Origin: Strongyloides papillosus
Lineage: Eukaryota > Nematoda > Chromadorea > Rhabditida > Strongyloididae
Length of the DNA: 64,000 nt
Assembly: GCA_005656395.1 (NCBI GenBank)
Contig: SRSI01000074.1
Span: 744,001 to 808,000, forward strand
Reading direction: 5' to 3'
The position numbers and the translations under genes were made by a program. This document shows, piece after piece, positions 33,263 through 45,300 of this stretch (position 1 is the stretch's first letter; each line of letters begins with the position of its first letter). A model generated the notes under the pieces. It did no database searches and was not told where the DNA came from. It saw nothing but the letters and a program-made list of their open reading frames with translations.

Positions 33263-33743
33263 ATGAATACTTTTCAATTTTATTTCATTATTTTTTTCTC
33301 TCTTCCATGTATCTTTTATTCATTAAGAACAAGGTAAAATATAATTTATAAATTTTTCCTCTTAAATAATTTGATTTAGATCATTAAACGGAAAATATGT
33401 TACTGATGGAAATAATGTAACAAATGCCAATGTTGTTCAGTTGGTCACAATGGGACTACTAGATGGTTTTGCTGTGAGAAAAGTCAAAATGTTTAATGAT
33501 AGAGTATACCTATCAAGATATCGCAGAAGTTACTGGCTAGGAACAAAATATTACTATTTAGATCATACTAATTATTTTACAACCAGAGACACGTGTGCTT
33601 TTAAATTAAACATCACAGATATACTAAGATTAGAATATGAAGACGGTGGGTATATTGATGAGATTGTTTTTCAATGCATGAGATATGCACAATATTGTTG
33701 TGGTTTAGATTGTTGTCAAACTCCAAATCCTAATGGAAAATAA
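33263..33743 (+). CDS. Secreted protein with a nematode CX module
   Basis: Two exons (33263-33333 and 33380-33743) give 144 residues. MNTFQFYFIIFFSLPCIFYS is a good signal peptide. Residues 70-136 resemble the nematode CX module: a tyrosine-rich YWLGTKYYYLDH strand, a single Cys (DTCAFKL), an acidic NITDILRLEYEDGG, then EIVFQCMRYAQYCCGLDCC, where the C-x(5-6)-CC-x3-CC ending is the defining pattern. CX-module proteins are found in nematodes and are mostly of unknown function, either secreted or single-pass. There is no transmembrane segment after the module here, so it is likely secreted. One N-glycosylation sequon (NIT) lies inside the module. It is 76 bp downstream of IFT52 on the same strand. 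Confidence 0.75.
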
Positions 33744-34177
33744 AATAATATTTATAATTTAATATTCTAATACCATTATTAACTATTATAAATCATCCAA
33801 AAATAATCGGAAAAAGTTATTAGATTAATAAAATTTTGTTAAATAATCAATGTTTTTATTAAAAAAAATTATACCAAAAATTCCAGCAGTATTAAAACAT
33901 TTCATAAAAACAAGCTGTTTGTTACCCTATGTACATAATTAAAAATTTAAGCTTTTTATAAAACAAACAAGTTCTAAATTCTCATATAAAAGTACCGGCG
34001 AATAGATGAGTAGTAGTGATATTTTTCACCATAATTAATCTTAGAAAGAAAATTAAGTCTGCCAAGACAGCATTGTATTATTCTATATAAGGTTTTTCTG
34101 TAAATTTTAAAATAAAAGTTAATAATATTATAAGTTAGTATTCTAATAGTGTTAAAGTAATTTTACTGTAATCAAAG
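33744..34177. other. Intergenic between CX-module gene and GINS1
   Basis: About 430 bp of A/T-rich DNA between two plus-strand genes. No gene or clear element seen beyond poly(A)-like sequence near 33750-33850. Confidence 0.5.
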
Positions 34178-34922
34178 ATGCCAGAATTATCAATAGTACA
34201 TGCAGAAGAATCCCAAGCACCTATAATTTCATCTGTAGATTCTACACAACATTTAGAAATCGAAACAGCAGCCTTAAAAGAGGGACTAGAATTGTTAAGA
34301 TCTTTGGAGCGTGAACCAACGGGATTACCTCCATATATGGTAAAATTATTTTATTAAATATTTATTATAGTAATTATTTTTTTCTAAATGTTTATAGACT
34401 ACCAATGTTGAAAGATGTAAGGAAAGTATTAATAAAATTTTCAAAACAACATTCAATTTAATTCAGGCACGTCGTGCTGGTACAATAACAACAGATGAGC
34501 ATTCTAGAACAAAAATTTTGTTGCTTAAAGATGCTGGTCAAACACTAAAACGGTATCTTATTGTATATCATCATGAAAGACTAAACAGAATAAGAAAGAT
34601 AACACGAAATACATGTGGTATTTTAGGGCAATCATTAAAAGCTAATATGTCAAAGAATGAACAAACCTTTGCAGAGAAATATTATAGGTTGTATATAGAT
34701 TTTGAGAATGACGTAACAAGTAATAATGGTCTTAAGTTACTGACAAATAACTCACCACCTAAATTAGAGTATTATTATTATAGATGTAAAGAAGATTATG
34801 GAGAATATGAGTTGGCTGATGGCAATATTATTATAATAAAAAGAGGTTTAATACATCATATGCCGAAAGAAAATGCTGAAACTTTATTGAGAAGTGGAAT
34901 TGTGGAACAAGTTCATATGTAA
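34178..34922 (+). CDS. GINS1: GINS complex subunit PSF1
   Basis: Two exons (34178-34339 and 34398-34922) give 228 residues; human PSF1 has 196, and the extra length is an N-terminal extension of about 30 residues. PSF1 is one of the four GINS subunits that, with CDC45 and MCM2-7, form the replicative helicase. The alpha-helical A domain spans about 30-170 (LKEGLELLRSLEREPTGLPP, KRYLIVYHHERLNRIRK, MSKNEQTFAEKYYRLYIDF). The C-terminal B domain (YYYRCKEDYGEYELADGN, residues 189-206, ending GIVEQVHM) is the part unique to PSF1 and needed for CMG assembly. The DYGE motif identifies it as PSF1 rather than SLD5. Confidence 0.93.
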
Positions 34923-37423
34923 TTTATTTTTTATGGTTTTTTTTTCTCCAGAAATGTAAATAAATATTTTAGAAGGTGTCATTTTAATTTTGGTACACTT
35001 TGAAGTTATCTTTTGGATCTACATGAAAATGTTCATTTATTCATGGTAAATTAAGATAAAAAGAACTACTAAGTTAATGTAACATTCTTCTTTAAAAACA
35101 CTCAAGTGAAAGGACCTAGATTTTCAACTAGGATAGTAAACACTTGAATTTTTTATATTATCACCGCGGTACATAAAAATTTAATTAATATTAAATAGTA
35201 GTTTGCAAAAAGGTGTCGGAAATGATGTAGTAGAATAAATTCCCTAACCCTTGAAATTCCAAAGAACCATTAAAAATAATGAAATATAAATGATAAACTT
35301 TGATAAAGTATTAAATGTTATATTTCTTCTATGCCAATGTAAACATACTTTTGATAATTTTAATATTGTTAAGTTACACATCACATTTTAACAAATAAAT
35401 TTTGAAATATTTTTATTTAAAAATGAAAGCTATTTTAAATAAGTTACAGTAAAATTATTTAATCTAAATTTTATTTGCTTGAAAGTAACAACCATAATTT
35501 TATAAACAATTATTTTAACTCTTAAAGCATTAGAGATAAATTAAAATGTTATATTGGAAATTGGAACAAAGACCTACAAATTTACGCAATCTTTAATTTT
35601 TATAAATTAAATTTTTGCCCTTTACTTTTGATATATTTGAAATATTCTTATACTTAAAAGACAACGATTTTTTTTCGAGAGTTTCCTTCAATTTAATTTT
35701 ATTCTTAAAAATTTGAAAATGTTTTGTGAAATATAATAATTTTATTTTTACTGTCTTTTAATTGAAATATTTTATTATTGCCAAAATTAATGCATAATAA
35801 AATTAATTTTAATTATATTATATTTCTATAATATATAATTTTATTGTAAAAGATATATACTATAGAATAAAATGTTATTGTAAAATTGATATCTTATCTC
35901 TGTCCAATTCGTTTTAAAATCCTCATTGTTGTGGACGTTTTAACATATATCCATAGATTTAAATTTACAAAAATATTTTTATATTTAATTTTTTTAAATA
36001 CTTAAAGTTATTTTTAAGATGACATTTATTAATCATTTTTGTTATAAGTTTTAAAGTATTAATACTAAATTAGTTATTTTAAAAAGACGACTAAAGGTAA
36101 AAGTGTATATCTTATTTTTGGGCAACACAATTTAATTTAAAAAAATTTTGGAGGACGGAGATTTTTAAGGAATATGTACATTTAAAATACACAATGTCTG
36201 CAGTGCGATAATATAGGTTGCTTATTTTTTGATATAATTGTAACAACCTGTAATATTTAATTCATTAAATTATTGTAATAATGACTTTGAAAGAATATAT
36301 AATTACGGAGTTTAAAAATTTTATTATAATGATTTGCTCTCCAAAATGATCACTAATATCATCATTATTTAATTTATTTTTTACATTAGTAGTATGTTTT
36401 TTTTACTAATCTCAATAGTATTTTTTACAATGGACTTCATAAATTTTCATTGTTTTTATGGTAACACTAATCTTGTTTTTTTATTTTTAAAAACATATTT
36501 TCTGTAGTTTCTATATTAAGCTTACAATTTATAAGTAACTATAAATTTAATAATCAACTTGTGATGCTTTTTTTCTGTGTAAAAATAAAGCATACATAAT
36601 TTTAGTTTGAAAAATAAAAGCTCTTTTGAAATATCATTACATTTTAATATGAAAATTAAAATTGCTTACAGTTGAAGTAATTTATCCTTAAACAGTGCAA
36701 ATAATTATTACATAAATCCTATTTTTAATAAAAATATATTATAATCTATGTAACAAAATATCTTTTTAATATAGTTTGATTTATTTCAATTGAAGTTATC
36801 TTTTTATTAGTAATAATTAACAAATATTTTACTTCAAATACTGGACCATTTATGGTGGTTAAATTTTATTATCCATTGTTATTGACTAAACTACATATAA
36901 ATTTAATCTATTGATATTTCTTTTTATCCGGAATTTAGTATAAACTTTTTATGATTAAATTTTGCAAAATTTATTTATGCACTTTATATTATTAATTTTA
37001 ACTACGGTTTCATCAATCTGTAAATTTTATCCTTTTTCCCCCCTTGACTATCATTACTAGAAACCTTTTTTGTCAATTTTTAGAAAAGAAATTTTTTTTA
37101 GATTGTATGAATTACATTCTTTCTTGTTAGCATCACTTTATCTCTATTCTATAAAATTTAAAAAATTTTATCAATAAAGTTAGAAAAAAAAGGAGAATGA
37201 GTAAAAGGGAGATATTGTTTATTTAGAATTAGCATCTTTTTACATTTTTCACTAAAATATACAATATGATTTTTATATTTAGGGGAAAAAAGTTTAATTA
37301 ACATAATATTTCTAACTCATATGAAAGTATAGTAAATTAAATAGTTTATCTATTATTTTCATTTTATCATTTTTTTAAATACAATATTTTAACTTGTTTT
37401 TTAAGGAGAAAAAAAGTAAGATA
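34923..37423. other. Intergenic region between GINS1 and SLC22 transporter
   Basis: About 2.5 kb, no gene seen. It contains a two-tier inverted repeat at 35102-35147 (listed separately) and a GC-rich palindrome ACCGCGGT at 35163-35170. The rest is A/T-rich, without exon-like frames. The right part presumably carries the promoter of the SLC22 gene. Confidence 0.5.
35102..35147 (+). repeat. Two-tier inverted repeat (hairpin-forming)
   Basis: An outer stem TCAAGTG (35102-35108) / CACTTGA (35141-35147) encloses an inner stem CCTAG (35115-35119) / CTAGG (35128-35132), with an 8-nt loop. An A-run on the left and a T-run on the right extend the pairing. The stems are more G/C-rich than the surroundings. 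It could be a transcribed RNA structure or chance; it is too short and too internally mismatched for a standard pre-miRNA. Confidence 0.4.
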
Positions 37424-39058
37424 ATGAAATTTGATGAAATACTTTTTTCTCATCTAGGAGAATTTGGTAAATACCAGTGTTTACAATTTATCTTACTATG
37501 TATTCCGACTATTTTTACTGCTATGCATTCATTATCATGGACTTTCACGTCACCAGATGTTAAACATAGGTAAGAAAAATATACTTTATTATAATATTTA
37601 CTTTTAAGATGCCGTCTACCGAATGAGGCATTAAATTCATCTTATTGGATGAGTCCAGTAATATCAAATGATATTCCTCTTAAGGAAGAGTGCAAAAATT
37701 TTAAAAATATAACTGATTGTGCCTACGAGACTTGTCGTTATCGTCTCTCTAAATCATGTCCATTTGGATATATTTATGATACCTCAACAGTCACCTATTC
37801 TGCTATCCATAAATGGGATATTGTATGTGATAAAACAATTTGGAGAGCATTTATTCAATCAGCCTACTACGTTGGCCAAATGATTGGTTCAATACTTTTT
37901 GGTACATATGGTGATAAATATGGAAGAAAAAGAATGTACATAATAGCATTATGTATACAAATTTTTGCTGGATCATACTCTGCATTTGCCGATAATATTA
38001 TCATATTTGGTTTCTTAAGATTTTTACTTGGTGTCTCACATCCAGGATTATTTATGATATCAATTATAATGATGATGGAGTTAATTGGACCATCAAAAAG
38101 AAGATTACCTGCAACCATTGGTGGTACATCATTTTCTGCTGGTGAAATATTATTAGGAATCTTTGCTTATTTTTTTAGAGACTATAGACAATTACAACTT
38201 ATTATTGGCCTACCAACAATAATATTTTTATCATACTTTTGGCTTGTTGGCGAAAGCGTTAGGTGGTTAGTTACAAAAAAACGCTACAGTGAAGCTGATA
38301 AAATTTTAAAATATGGGACAAAATTAAATGGTAGAGATATTCCAAATGAATGGTGGATGACACTTGATACAGATGATAATTCAATTTCTGTGAATAACAA
38401 AGCAAAAAATTATGGATATTTAGATTTATTTAAAACACCAAAACTTTGTAAACGTTCATTAATATCATTCTTCTGTTGGCCAGTTGTATCAATGATATTT
38501 TATGGTGTCTCAATGAAACCTGATTTTTTAGGCGGTGATCCATATATGACATTTATAATTGGTGGTTTCATGGAAATCCCGGCTTTATTACTTATGTTTT
38601 TTACTGTTAATAAAATAGGAAGAAAACCACTTTTAGCTGGTGGTTATTTAGTATCAGCTGGTTGTATGATTATATCACAATTCTTATCAAATTTCCAAAC
38701 ACATTGGATAATTAACTTAATTCTTTATGCTATTGTTAAAGCATCGATAACATGTGTTTATACGACAATTTATACTTTTACTCCTGAATTATTTCCAACA
38801 GTCATTAGAAATAGTGCAATGGGATTATGTTCAACATTTTCAAGATTAGGAGCAATTCTTGCCTCATATGTATCATTTTGGTTAGTAACAGAATATGGTA
38901 ATATATTTATGGTTATACCTTTTGCAATATTATCAAGTATTGCGGGTTTTTTAGTATTATTGTGCCTTCCAGAAACTGTTGGTTTACCATTACTAGAAAC
39001 TATTGATGAACTTGAGAAAGGTGAAAGAAAAACTGATCTATTGACTACTGAGGAATAA
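37424..39058 (+). CDS. SLC22-family organic ion transporter (OCT/OCTN-like)
   Basis: Two exons (37424-37569 and 37609-39058; 39-nt intron) give 531 residues, with 12 transmembrane segments of the major facilitator fold. These transporters move organic cations, carnitine or anions across the plasma membrane. Features: the N-terminal FDEILFSHLGEFGKYQ start, TM1, then a large extracellular loop with six cysteines and sequons. The family motif HKWDIVCDKTIWRAFIQSAY follows, then the MFS loop GDKYGRKRMY after TM2, PATIGGTSFSAGE in TM4, ESVRWLVTKKRYSEADKIL in the central loop, GRKPLLAGG, and ELFPTVIRNSAMG before TM11. The substrate cannot be told from sequence. The ATG follows AAGATA with a T-rich tract further up. 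Confidence 0.92.
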
Positions 39059-39699
39059 CTATAAAAATTACTTTTCATTATTTTTCTATTATGTATTTAT
39101 TTTTTATTTCTTCATTTTTAATATATCGTTTAATGATAAAAATTTCATTCTTAAAACTCAATAATTTATATTGTAATAATAAAGTGATCTATTTTAAAAA
39201 TAATTTTATTATACTGTTCGAGCAGAACACAAAGTTTTTATGCACTAATCTTTTAATAATATTATAAATATTAAAAAGTTTTTTGTGCTTAAAAATTATT
39301 AAAATATTTTAACTCCAGGATAACGCTGATTTTCTAAAACAAAAAATAATCATTTTAAAATAGATTTTAATCAAATACTATTATAACTAATATTTTTTCT
39401 CTTTTTCATTAAACTCTTGAAGCTTATATAAATAGACAAAGTTAGCCGCTAAATAAAAATGTTAGACACTTTCTATCTTGTAACTATGGTTAAGAGAGTT
39501 AGTTTACAAATATATGTAAATATATTTGATGATATAATAAATATTTTTAGAATATATAGAAATTTTTACATATATTATACACCAAAATTTATAAACTCTT
39601 CTGGGAAATAGTAATTTCCTATAAACTTCTCTTAATTATTTACTTTTTTCAATATACTTCCTGATTAAATTTTTATTAATTAGATAAATATTATAAAAT
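39059..39699. other. Intergenic between SLC22 and MFSD8-like genes
   Basis: About 640 bp, no gene. A short hairpin-prone sequence TGTTC-GAGCA-GAACA lies near 39217-39231. Otherwise A/T-rich. Confidence 0.5.
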
Positions 39700-41337
39700 A
39701 TGTCTCCAACTAAGAGTTCAATATCTGATAGTCTTGAAAATATTCATCTAAGTAGTAAAATATATGATAGAGAATCTTCAATTGAAAAGGAAGTTGCAGA
39801 TAGTAAAATAAATGAAGAAAAAACGCAATGGAAGAGTATTTATATTGGTGGACTTTTAGCTTTTAGTTCCAACGTCCAATTCTCAATTTACTTTGCCACT
39901 ATTTGGCCATTTCTTCAAGTTGTAAGTTTTATTACTATAATTTACATGTACTTTTTTTATTTAGCTTGATCCACATGTTACTGAAGAATTTTTTGGTTTT
40001 GTTATTGGTTCTTACTCAATAAGTAATATTATATTTTCACCTATATTTGGGTGGTGGTCTAATAGAATAAAATGTATAAAAGTTCCTTTGTATATTGGCA
40101 TTTCATGCCAATTAATCGGAAATTTTTTATATTTTACATTAGATAAACTTCCTTGTTGGCAGAAAGAATTTATGCTTATATCAAGATTAATAACAGGTGT
40201 AGGATGGTCTTGTGTTTCATTGCTACGATCATATGCTGCAACTGCTTCTACAAATAAGGATAGAAGTAGAGCAGTTAGTATAATTAGTGGTGGTTTAGCT
40301 TTTGGTATAACCATTGGTCCATCATTAAATCTTCTATTTATTAATTTAGGATATCCTGGGTTTAGAATTATACGAAATATTTATTTTAATATTTATAATA
40401 TGCCGTCATTTTTAGCTGTTATAGCAAATTTCTGTAGTTTATTAGCAGTTAAGTTTGCTTTTAAAGAAAAATACGTAGGTATTCATAATTCCGGAACGGG
40501 TGATAAGGAAAATTCAAATAGTAACTTGCCAAAGTACGATAAAGTTGCTGTTAGTATTGCTTTCATATCAAGATTTGTTCAAATGTTTATCGTATCAAAT
40601 TTATCAACAATTAGTCCTATCATCGCAATGATGATGTTCAATTTTACCAAAAAGCAAACAGTCACTGCTATAGCTTATGCTCAAGGTTTTTTGGGATTTT
40701 CAGCTTTTGTTGTTTATTTTTTATTTATTTTTTTTGATATTGGAAAATAGTAAGTTTATTTTACCTCTTTTTTATATAATTATTTATTTAATGGAATTTT
40801 AGTGGTAAATTTCGTAGAAATATTATGATGGGTTTTGGATTGTTGATCATATTTCATCTAATAGCATATCCATATTCATTTATCTATAAAAATTCACCGA
40901 AAGTTTCACAGTACAATTCATCTACACTCACAAATATATCATCTTCCACGGAGTTGACCGGATGCGATATATCAAAATTTGATTGGTGTGATAATCTTCC
41001 TATCATAAATCCATATCTTTATTTTATAACATATTCTTTGTGCATTGGAATAGCTTTCCCTGTTGTAAATGCAGCAATGAATACACTTTTTTCGAGAATG
41101 CTTGGTAGTAGAAGGCAAGGAACGATGCAAGGATGGTTACAAACGTGTGGTGGCGTTGGAACACTTACAGCACCGATTATAAGCGCTTTTATGTATCAAA
41201 ATTTCGGCCCAAAAATAATTTTTATATATCAAATTGTACTGGGATGTATTGTTATATTATTATGGGTAATATACCATCATAGAATGGTACCATTAAAAGT
41301 AAATAATAAAGACGAAGAAATGAACGTTCAAAAATAA
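39700..41337 (+). CDS. Major facilitator transporter of the MFSD8/CLN7 type
   Basis: Three exons (39700-39921, 39965-40749, 40803-41337) give 513 residues. MFSD8 is a lysosomal membrane protein (a chloride channel/transporter) whose loss causes a neuronal ceroid lipofuscinosis in humans. The family sequence is clear: NVQFSIYFATIWPFLQVLDP in TM1 and its loop, EEFFGFVIGSYSISNIIFSP, FGWWSNRIK after TM2, LITGVGWSCVSLLRSYAA in TM4, and FNIYNMPSFLAVIANFC, which aligns with the MFSD8 TM6 region. An extracellular/luminal loop at about 345-385 is rich in Ser/Thr/Asn with sequons and cysteine pairs, like MFSD8. The first 45 residues are hydrophilic. Nematodes have several MFSD8-like genes, so orthology is not one-to-one. 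It converges on the SLC25 gene with an 89-bp gap. Confidence 0.85.
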
Positions 41338-41426
41338 TAAATATATTTTTTCCTACTTGTTGCAATAATATTAAATTTGTTTTAACTTATAATCAATAAA
41401 TAAACTACACATATGTAACTTATAAT

Positions 41427-42392
41427 CTAATGATTTTTTGCTTTAAAGAATTTACCACAAATATCAATAACATTTTCATAAACAAAAAAGACAACAGCAT
41501 TCGTTAGAAAACCACGGCAAACTAAAATTAACCCCCCTTTGTAAAAACCTTTGATACCATTATTTTTATATATATCTTGGCAAATTATTCTATAGTTAAC
41601 ATTTTTCTCATATTTTTCATTTACTTGTTCCATTACTTGAAGTTTATTTTTAACAATTTCAATGGGACAAATACTTAACCATGATATACTCCCAGCTAAT
41701 CCTCCTCCAATTAGTTGAGCTACATTTTCATTATAATTTTTTTCAATCAAATAACGTTGAGATATTTCATATACAGGTATATAAAATAAATATCCTATAT
41801 TATCCCTCCAGAACATAGCATGACCACCTTCATATAAACCGATGAAACCTTTTTTCTTCATAATTTTTATTCCTCCATCAATTGGACCTTTATAATAGTT
41901 ATTATTAACACTAGTTGTTCTTTGGACTTGAAGTTTTGTTTTAATATTATCTATTGGAATTCCAGGAATTAATTGCAACCATGTTCCAATAATTGAAGCG
42001 AAAATTATATCTTTCATAGGAAGGTTATTTTTATCATTATTACCATGAATTAATTTTAACGTCCACCCATATCCAGAGAAAAGCAAAGAATTTTGAAATC
42101 CAATACTCATAGTTGGTCCAAGCATTCCTTTATATAAACTTTTAAATGATTCATTTTTAATAGTTACCATTAAGCAATCATATGGACCATTAAATTGTTT
42201 TATCGTTTGTATACGTGTCTTAATAGTATCAAAAGGATGACCGACAACAAGACCAATACCCCCTAAAAATCAAATAAAAAAAAGTAAAGATTGATTTAAA
42301 GAATTTTATTTTATAGAGCATTTATGTAAATATATTAATAAAATAAAAAATAATTTACCTGAAATCCATCCAGCTATAAAGTCATCCAACAT
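41427..42392 (-). CDS. Mitochondrial carrier (SLC25 family, SLC25A45/47/48-like)
   Basis: Two exons (42392-42359 and 42262-41427) give 289 residues, a typical three-repeat carrier of the inner mitochondrial membrane. The three signature motifs are HPFDTIKTRIQT (about 20-31), IPIDNIKTKLQVQ (about 125-137) and CPIEIVKNKLQVM (about 220-232). Each repeat ends with the expected [YF]-x-G region (SLYKGMLGP, GLYEGGHAMFWRD, GFYKGGLILVCRG). The first-exon sequence MLDDFIAGWISG is typical of the carnitine/acylcarnitine and orphan amino-acid carrier branch. Similarity by eye is best to the SLC25A45/47/48 group; the substrate is uncertain. The first exon is only 34 nt. Confidence 0.88.
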
Positions 42393-45300
42393 ATTTTATT
42401 TTTCTTCCTTTACTTTTAAATAATCTCTTCTCTCTTTTTCTTCATCAAAAAAAGATGAAGATTTGTATTTATTATCAATAGAATGAATGTCATTATTTGC
42501 CTATATTATATTGTACTTTAATTTTGGTAAGACGGGTACTTGAAATATTATCTAAGCATAAATGGTATCATTTATGAAAGTAAATTCTTTATTATGATAA
42601 ATACTAAATAAACATATATCAATTTGTTTATATAATAAAAATCACTTTTCACTAGAAATGTTAGAAATTTTATAGTTGTTTAAAAAAATTAATGCATGTA
42701 ATTAAAAGTAGATTTTGATTGATGAATAATGCCTTCGACAAATACTTTATTAATAAACTTATTTTCCAAATAACCTGATGTAATAAATTTTGATTAATCA
42801 TGAAATATTATGTAGTCATTTGTGGTTTCTTATTTGCTTTATAATATCTTATTATTTTAGTATAATTTTTAAAAGTATGTTATTCTATCTTTGAAAATTT
42901 GTAACATATTTTAAGACATTTCAAATTAACTATAATAATAAGAAAAAAGTGGAATGTTGTAAATTTTAAAGTTTATTAAATCAAGTGAAAATAAATATTT
43001 TATTTTAAGATTATGATTTCTATTACAGTACCATTTTTTTTTAAATACAAAAGAAACTACATTCTTTTATTATTTGAATGCTTCATTGATAAAATATAAA
43101 AATATTTTTTAACTAAGTATAATTATTTACCTAATGTTATAAAGTAAAGAAACCTTTTATTATTATTAAATAATTTATTAAAAATACTATCGTTTTCCAT
43201 AGATAAAATTTCACAAAGTTAAAAGCTATAGTTTTTTTTTCTCATAACATTATTATTAATATAGTTATGCTAAGAAAGTAGATAAAAATATTGGTAAATA
43301 TTTAGTTTGTAATCAAACTAAAGTTCTATCTTTTAATACCATTAAAATATTTCATTTTTAGAAATTAAATTTACAATTTGTCCTGGTGTATTTAATTTTA
43401 TAACACAATTTTTACATTTATAGATATATCTACTCTAAACACACTATATATAATATTATACCTTTACTAAACTTTTTTTTGAGACAACCACAATCAAAAT
43501 AAATAAAATATCAATCTCTTTTATATACAATTTAATAACTTAACAGTACAGTTAATATTTATTCATATTTTAACACTTTTTCTTTAAGTATACCTATTAT
43601 TTTTAAATATCTTATCTTATATCTTACTTTTATATATTAAATTTTTTTGTAAATAATTTCTAAATGCGTTAAAAAATGTTATATATTTAACCTTTATATG
43701 TAATAAATGTGAGATACATTAAAAAATTGAAAAGAGAAAATACATAAAGTTTTATATATTTTTTATTATTTGTTTAGACTATTGATATTTCTTAACAAAA
43801 AAATTTTAATATTTCCATATTTTATATAAAAAAATTCCTAATTTAAGTTATGGATACTTGAATAAATTTTTTTCCATACTTTTAATAGATTTTAAAATAT
43901 ATTATTATTTATATATCCTATGCACCAACACTGAAGCGAGGACACAATAAAATGAATACGCAATTTTCTCATATTATTATTTTAAAAAAATAAAAATAAT
44001 TAACACTATATATACATTTTTATACTTATGTTCAAAGATACCAATACTTTTCAATTAAATGATTCCATACTATTGACTTGTATTCTTATTTTATATTCCC
44101 ATAAAATTTAACATTTCTTTTTCATATCAAAACATTAAACATGTGAGAGAGATGTATAATGTAACAAAAAAATAAATACGTAAATTTTTAATGCTAAATA
44201 TTATCTAATAAAAAACACTTACAATTATATTTTTAATAGTATTAAAAAAGAAAATTTAAATATCTTATTTACAAGTGTAAAATTTGTATAATGTATTTAA
44301 ATATGGTAAATAATCGTTTTAATTTCATTCTTTACAAAATATTTTTTTATTCACAATCATAGCTTATTACTACAATAAATTTAGAACAATAAAAATTAAA
44401 GAAAATTATGTTTTAGGAAAAAATATTAAATTTCTAGTAATTTTCAATTAAGAATGTTCTTAATGAATTGTGATTTATGATTTTTATACTCTACTTAATA
44501 TCTTTAAGAATTATCTTTATATTATACAGCAGAAAGTTGTTTTCTACTTCTTTATTTTTTTTTATAAAAATACATCATTATTTCAGGAAAAGACTCCTGA
44601 TGAAAGAATATATGTTATGTATTTTATAGATTAATAAGTGTAAATGTATCATTGACAGTATTTCATCACCAATATTTATCGTGACATTTTTTAAAATATT
44701 TTAAAATTTTTTTTTGGCATATAAGTTAAAAAAAATTTCAAATTAATTGTAAAGTTAATAAGTATTATCTCATTTTTTTTATAGAATAACTTTTACAGTG
44801 TTATTTTTGCTTAAACTTATGTTAAGATTACGAATTAATCTCATTTTCTTGTTTTATTAAAAAGATAATATTTTATTCAAATTTGTTTATGTAATTTAGT
44901 CGTAACATTGTCCTTATTTTTTTTAGTGTGATTTTTTTACTATATACTAAGATAAATTTGTGGACATTTTTTTAATTATTACATTGAATTATACTTTTTA
45001 TAAAACAAAATATGAGTTTAATCTATATAGTGCATAAAAAATATATTATACTATATAAATTTTTTGTAATTTTTGATTATTGAATAGATTATTGTATGGA
45101 AATTTTAATTAATATGAATTGCAATTTTTCTTTCTTTTGTAAAAAAAATTTAGCATATTCTGGTTTCCAAACAACTTTACACTTATCATAAAAGAATTTT
45201 GTAATTGTTAAATGACTTATGTGATATGCAACTTCTTCACAAATTAAATTTCTATTCTTTTTTTAGACATTCCATAATTTTTCTTTTTTTTGTGCTTATC

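Noticed and set aside
35215..35235. TGATGT resembling a box C of a snoRNA (GGAAATGATGTAG)
   Set aside because: No box D (CTGA) or terminal stem was found at a suitable distance.
36143..36160. AATTTTGG resembling an Sm-binding site of a small nuclear RNA
   Set aside because: There is no 3' hairpin, no conserved snRNA core sequence and no upstream promoter element.
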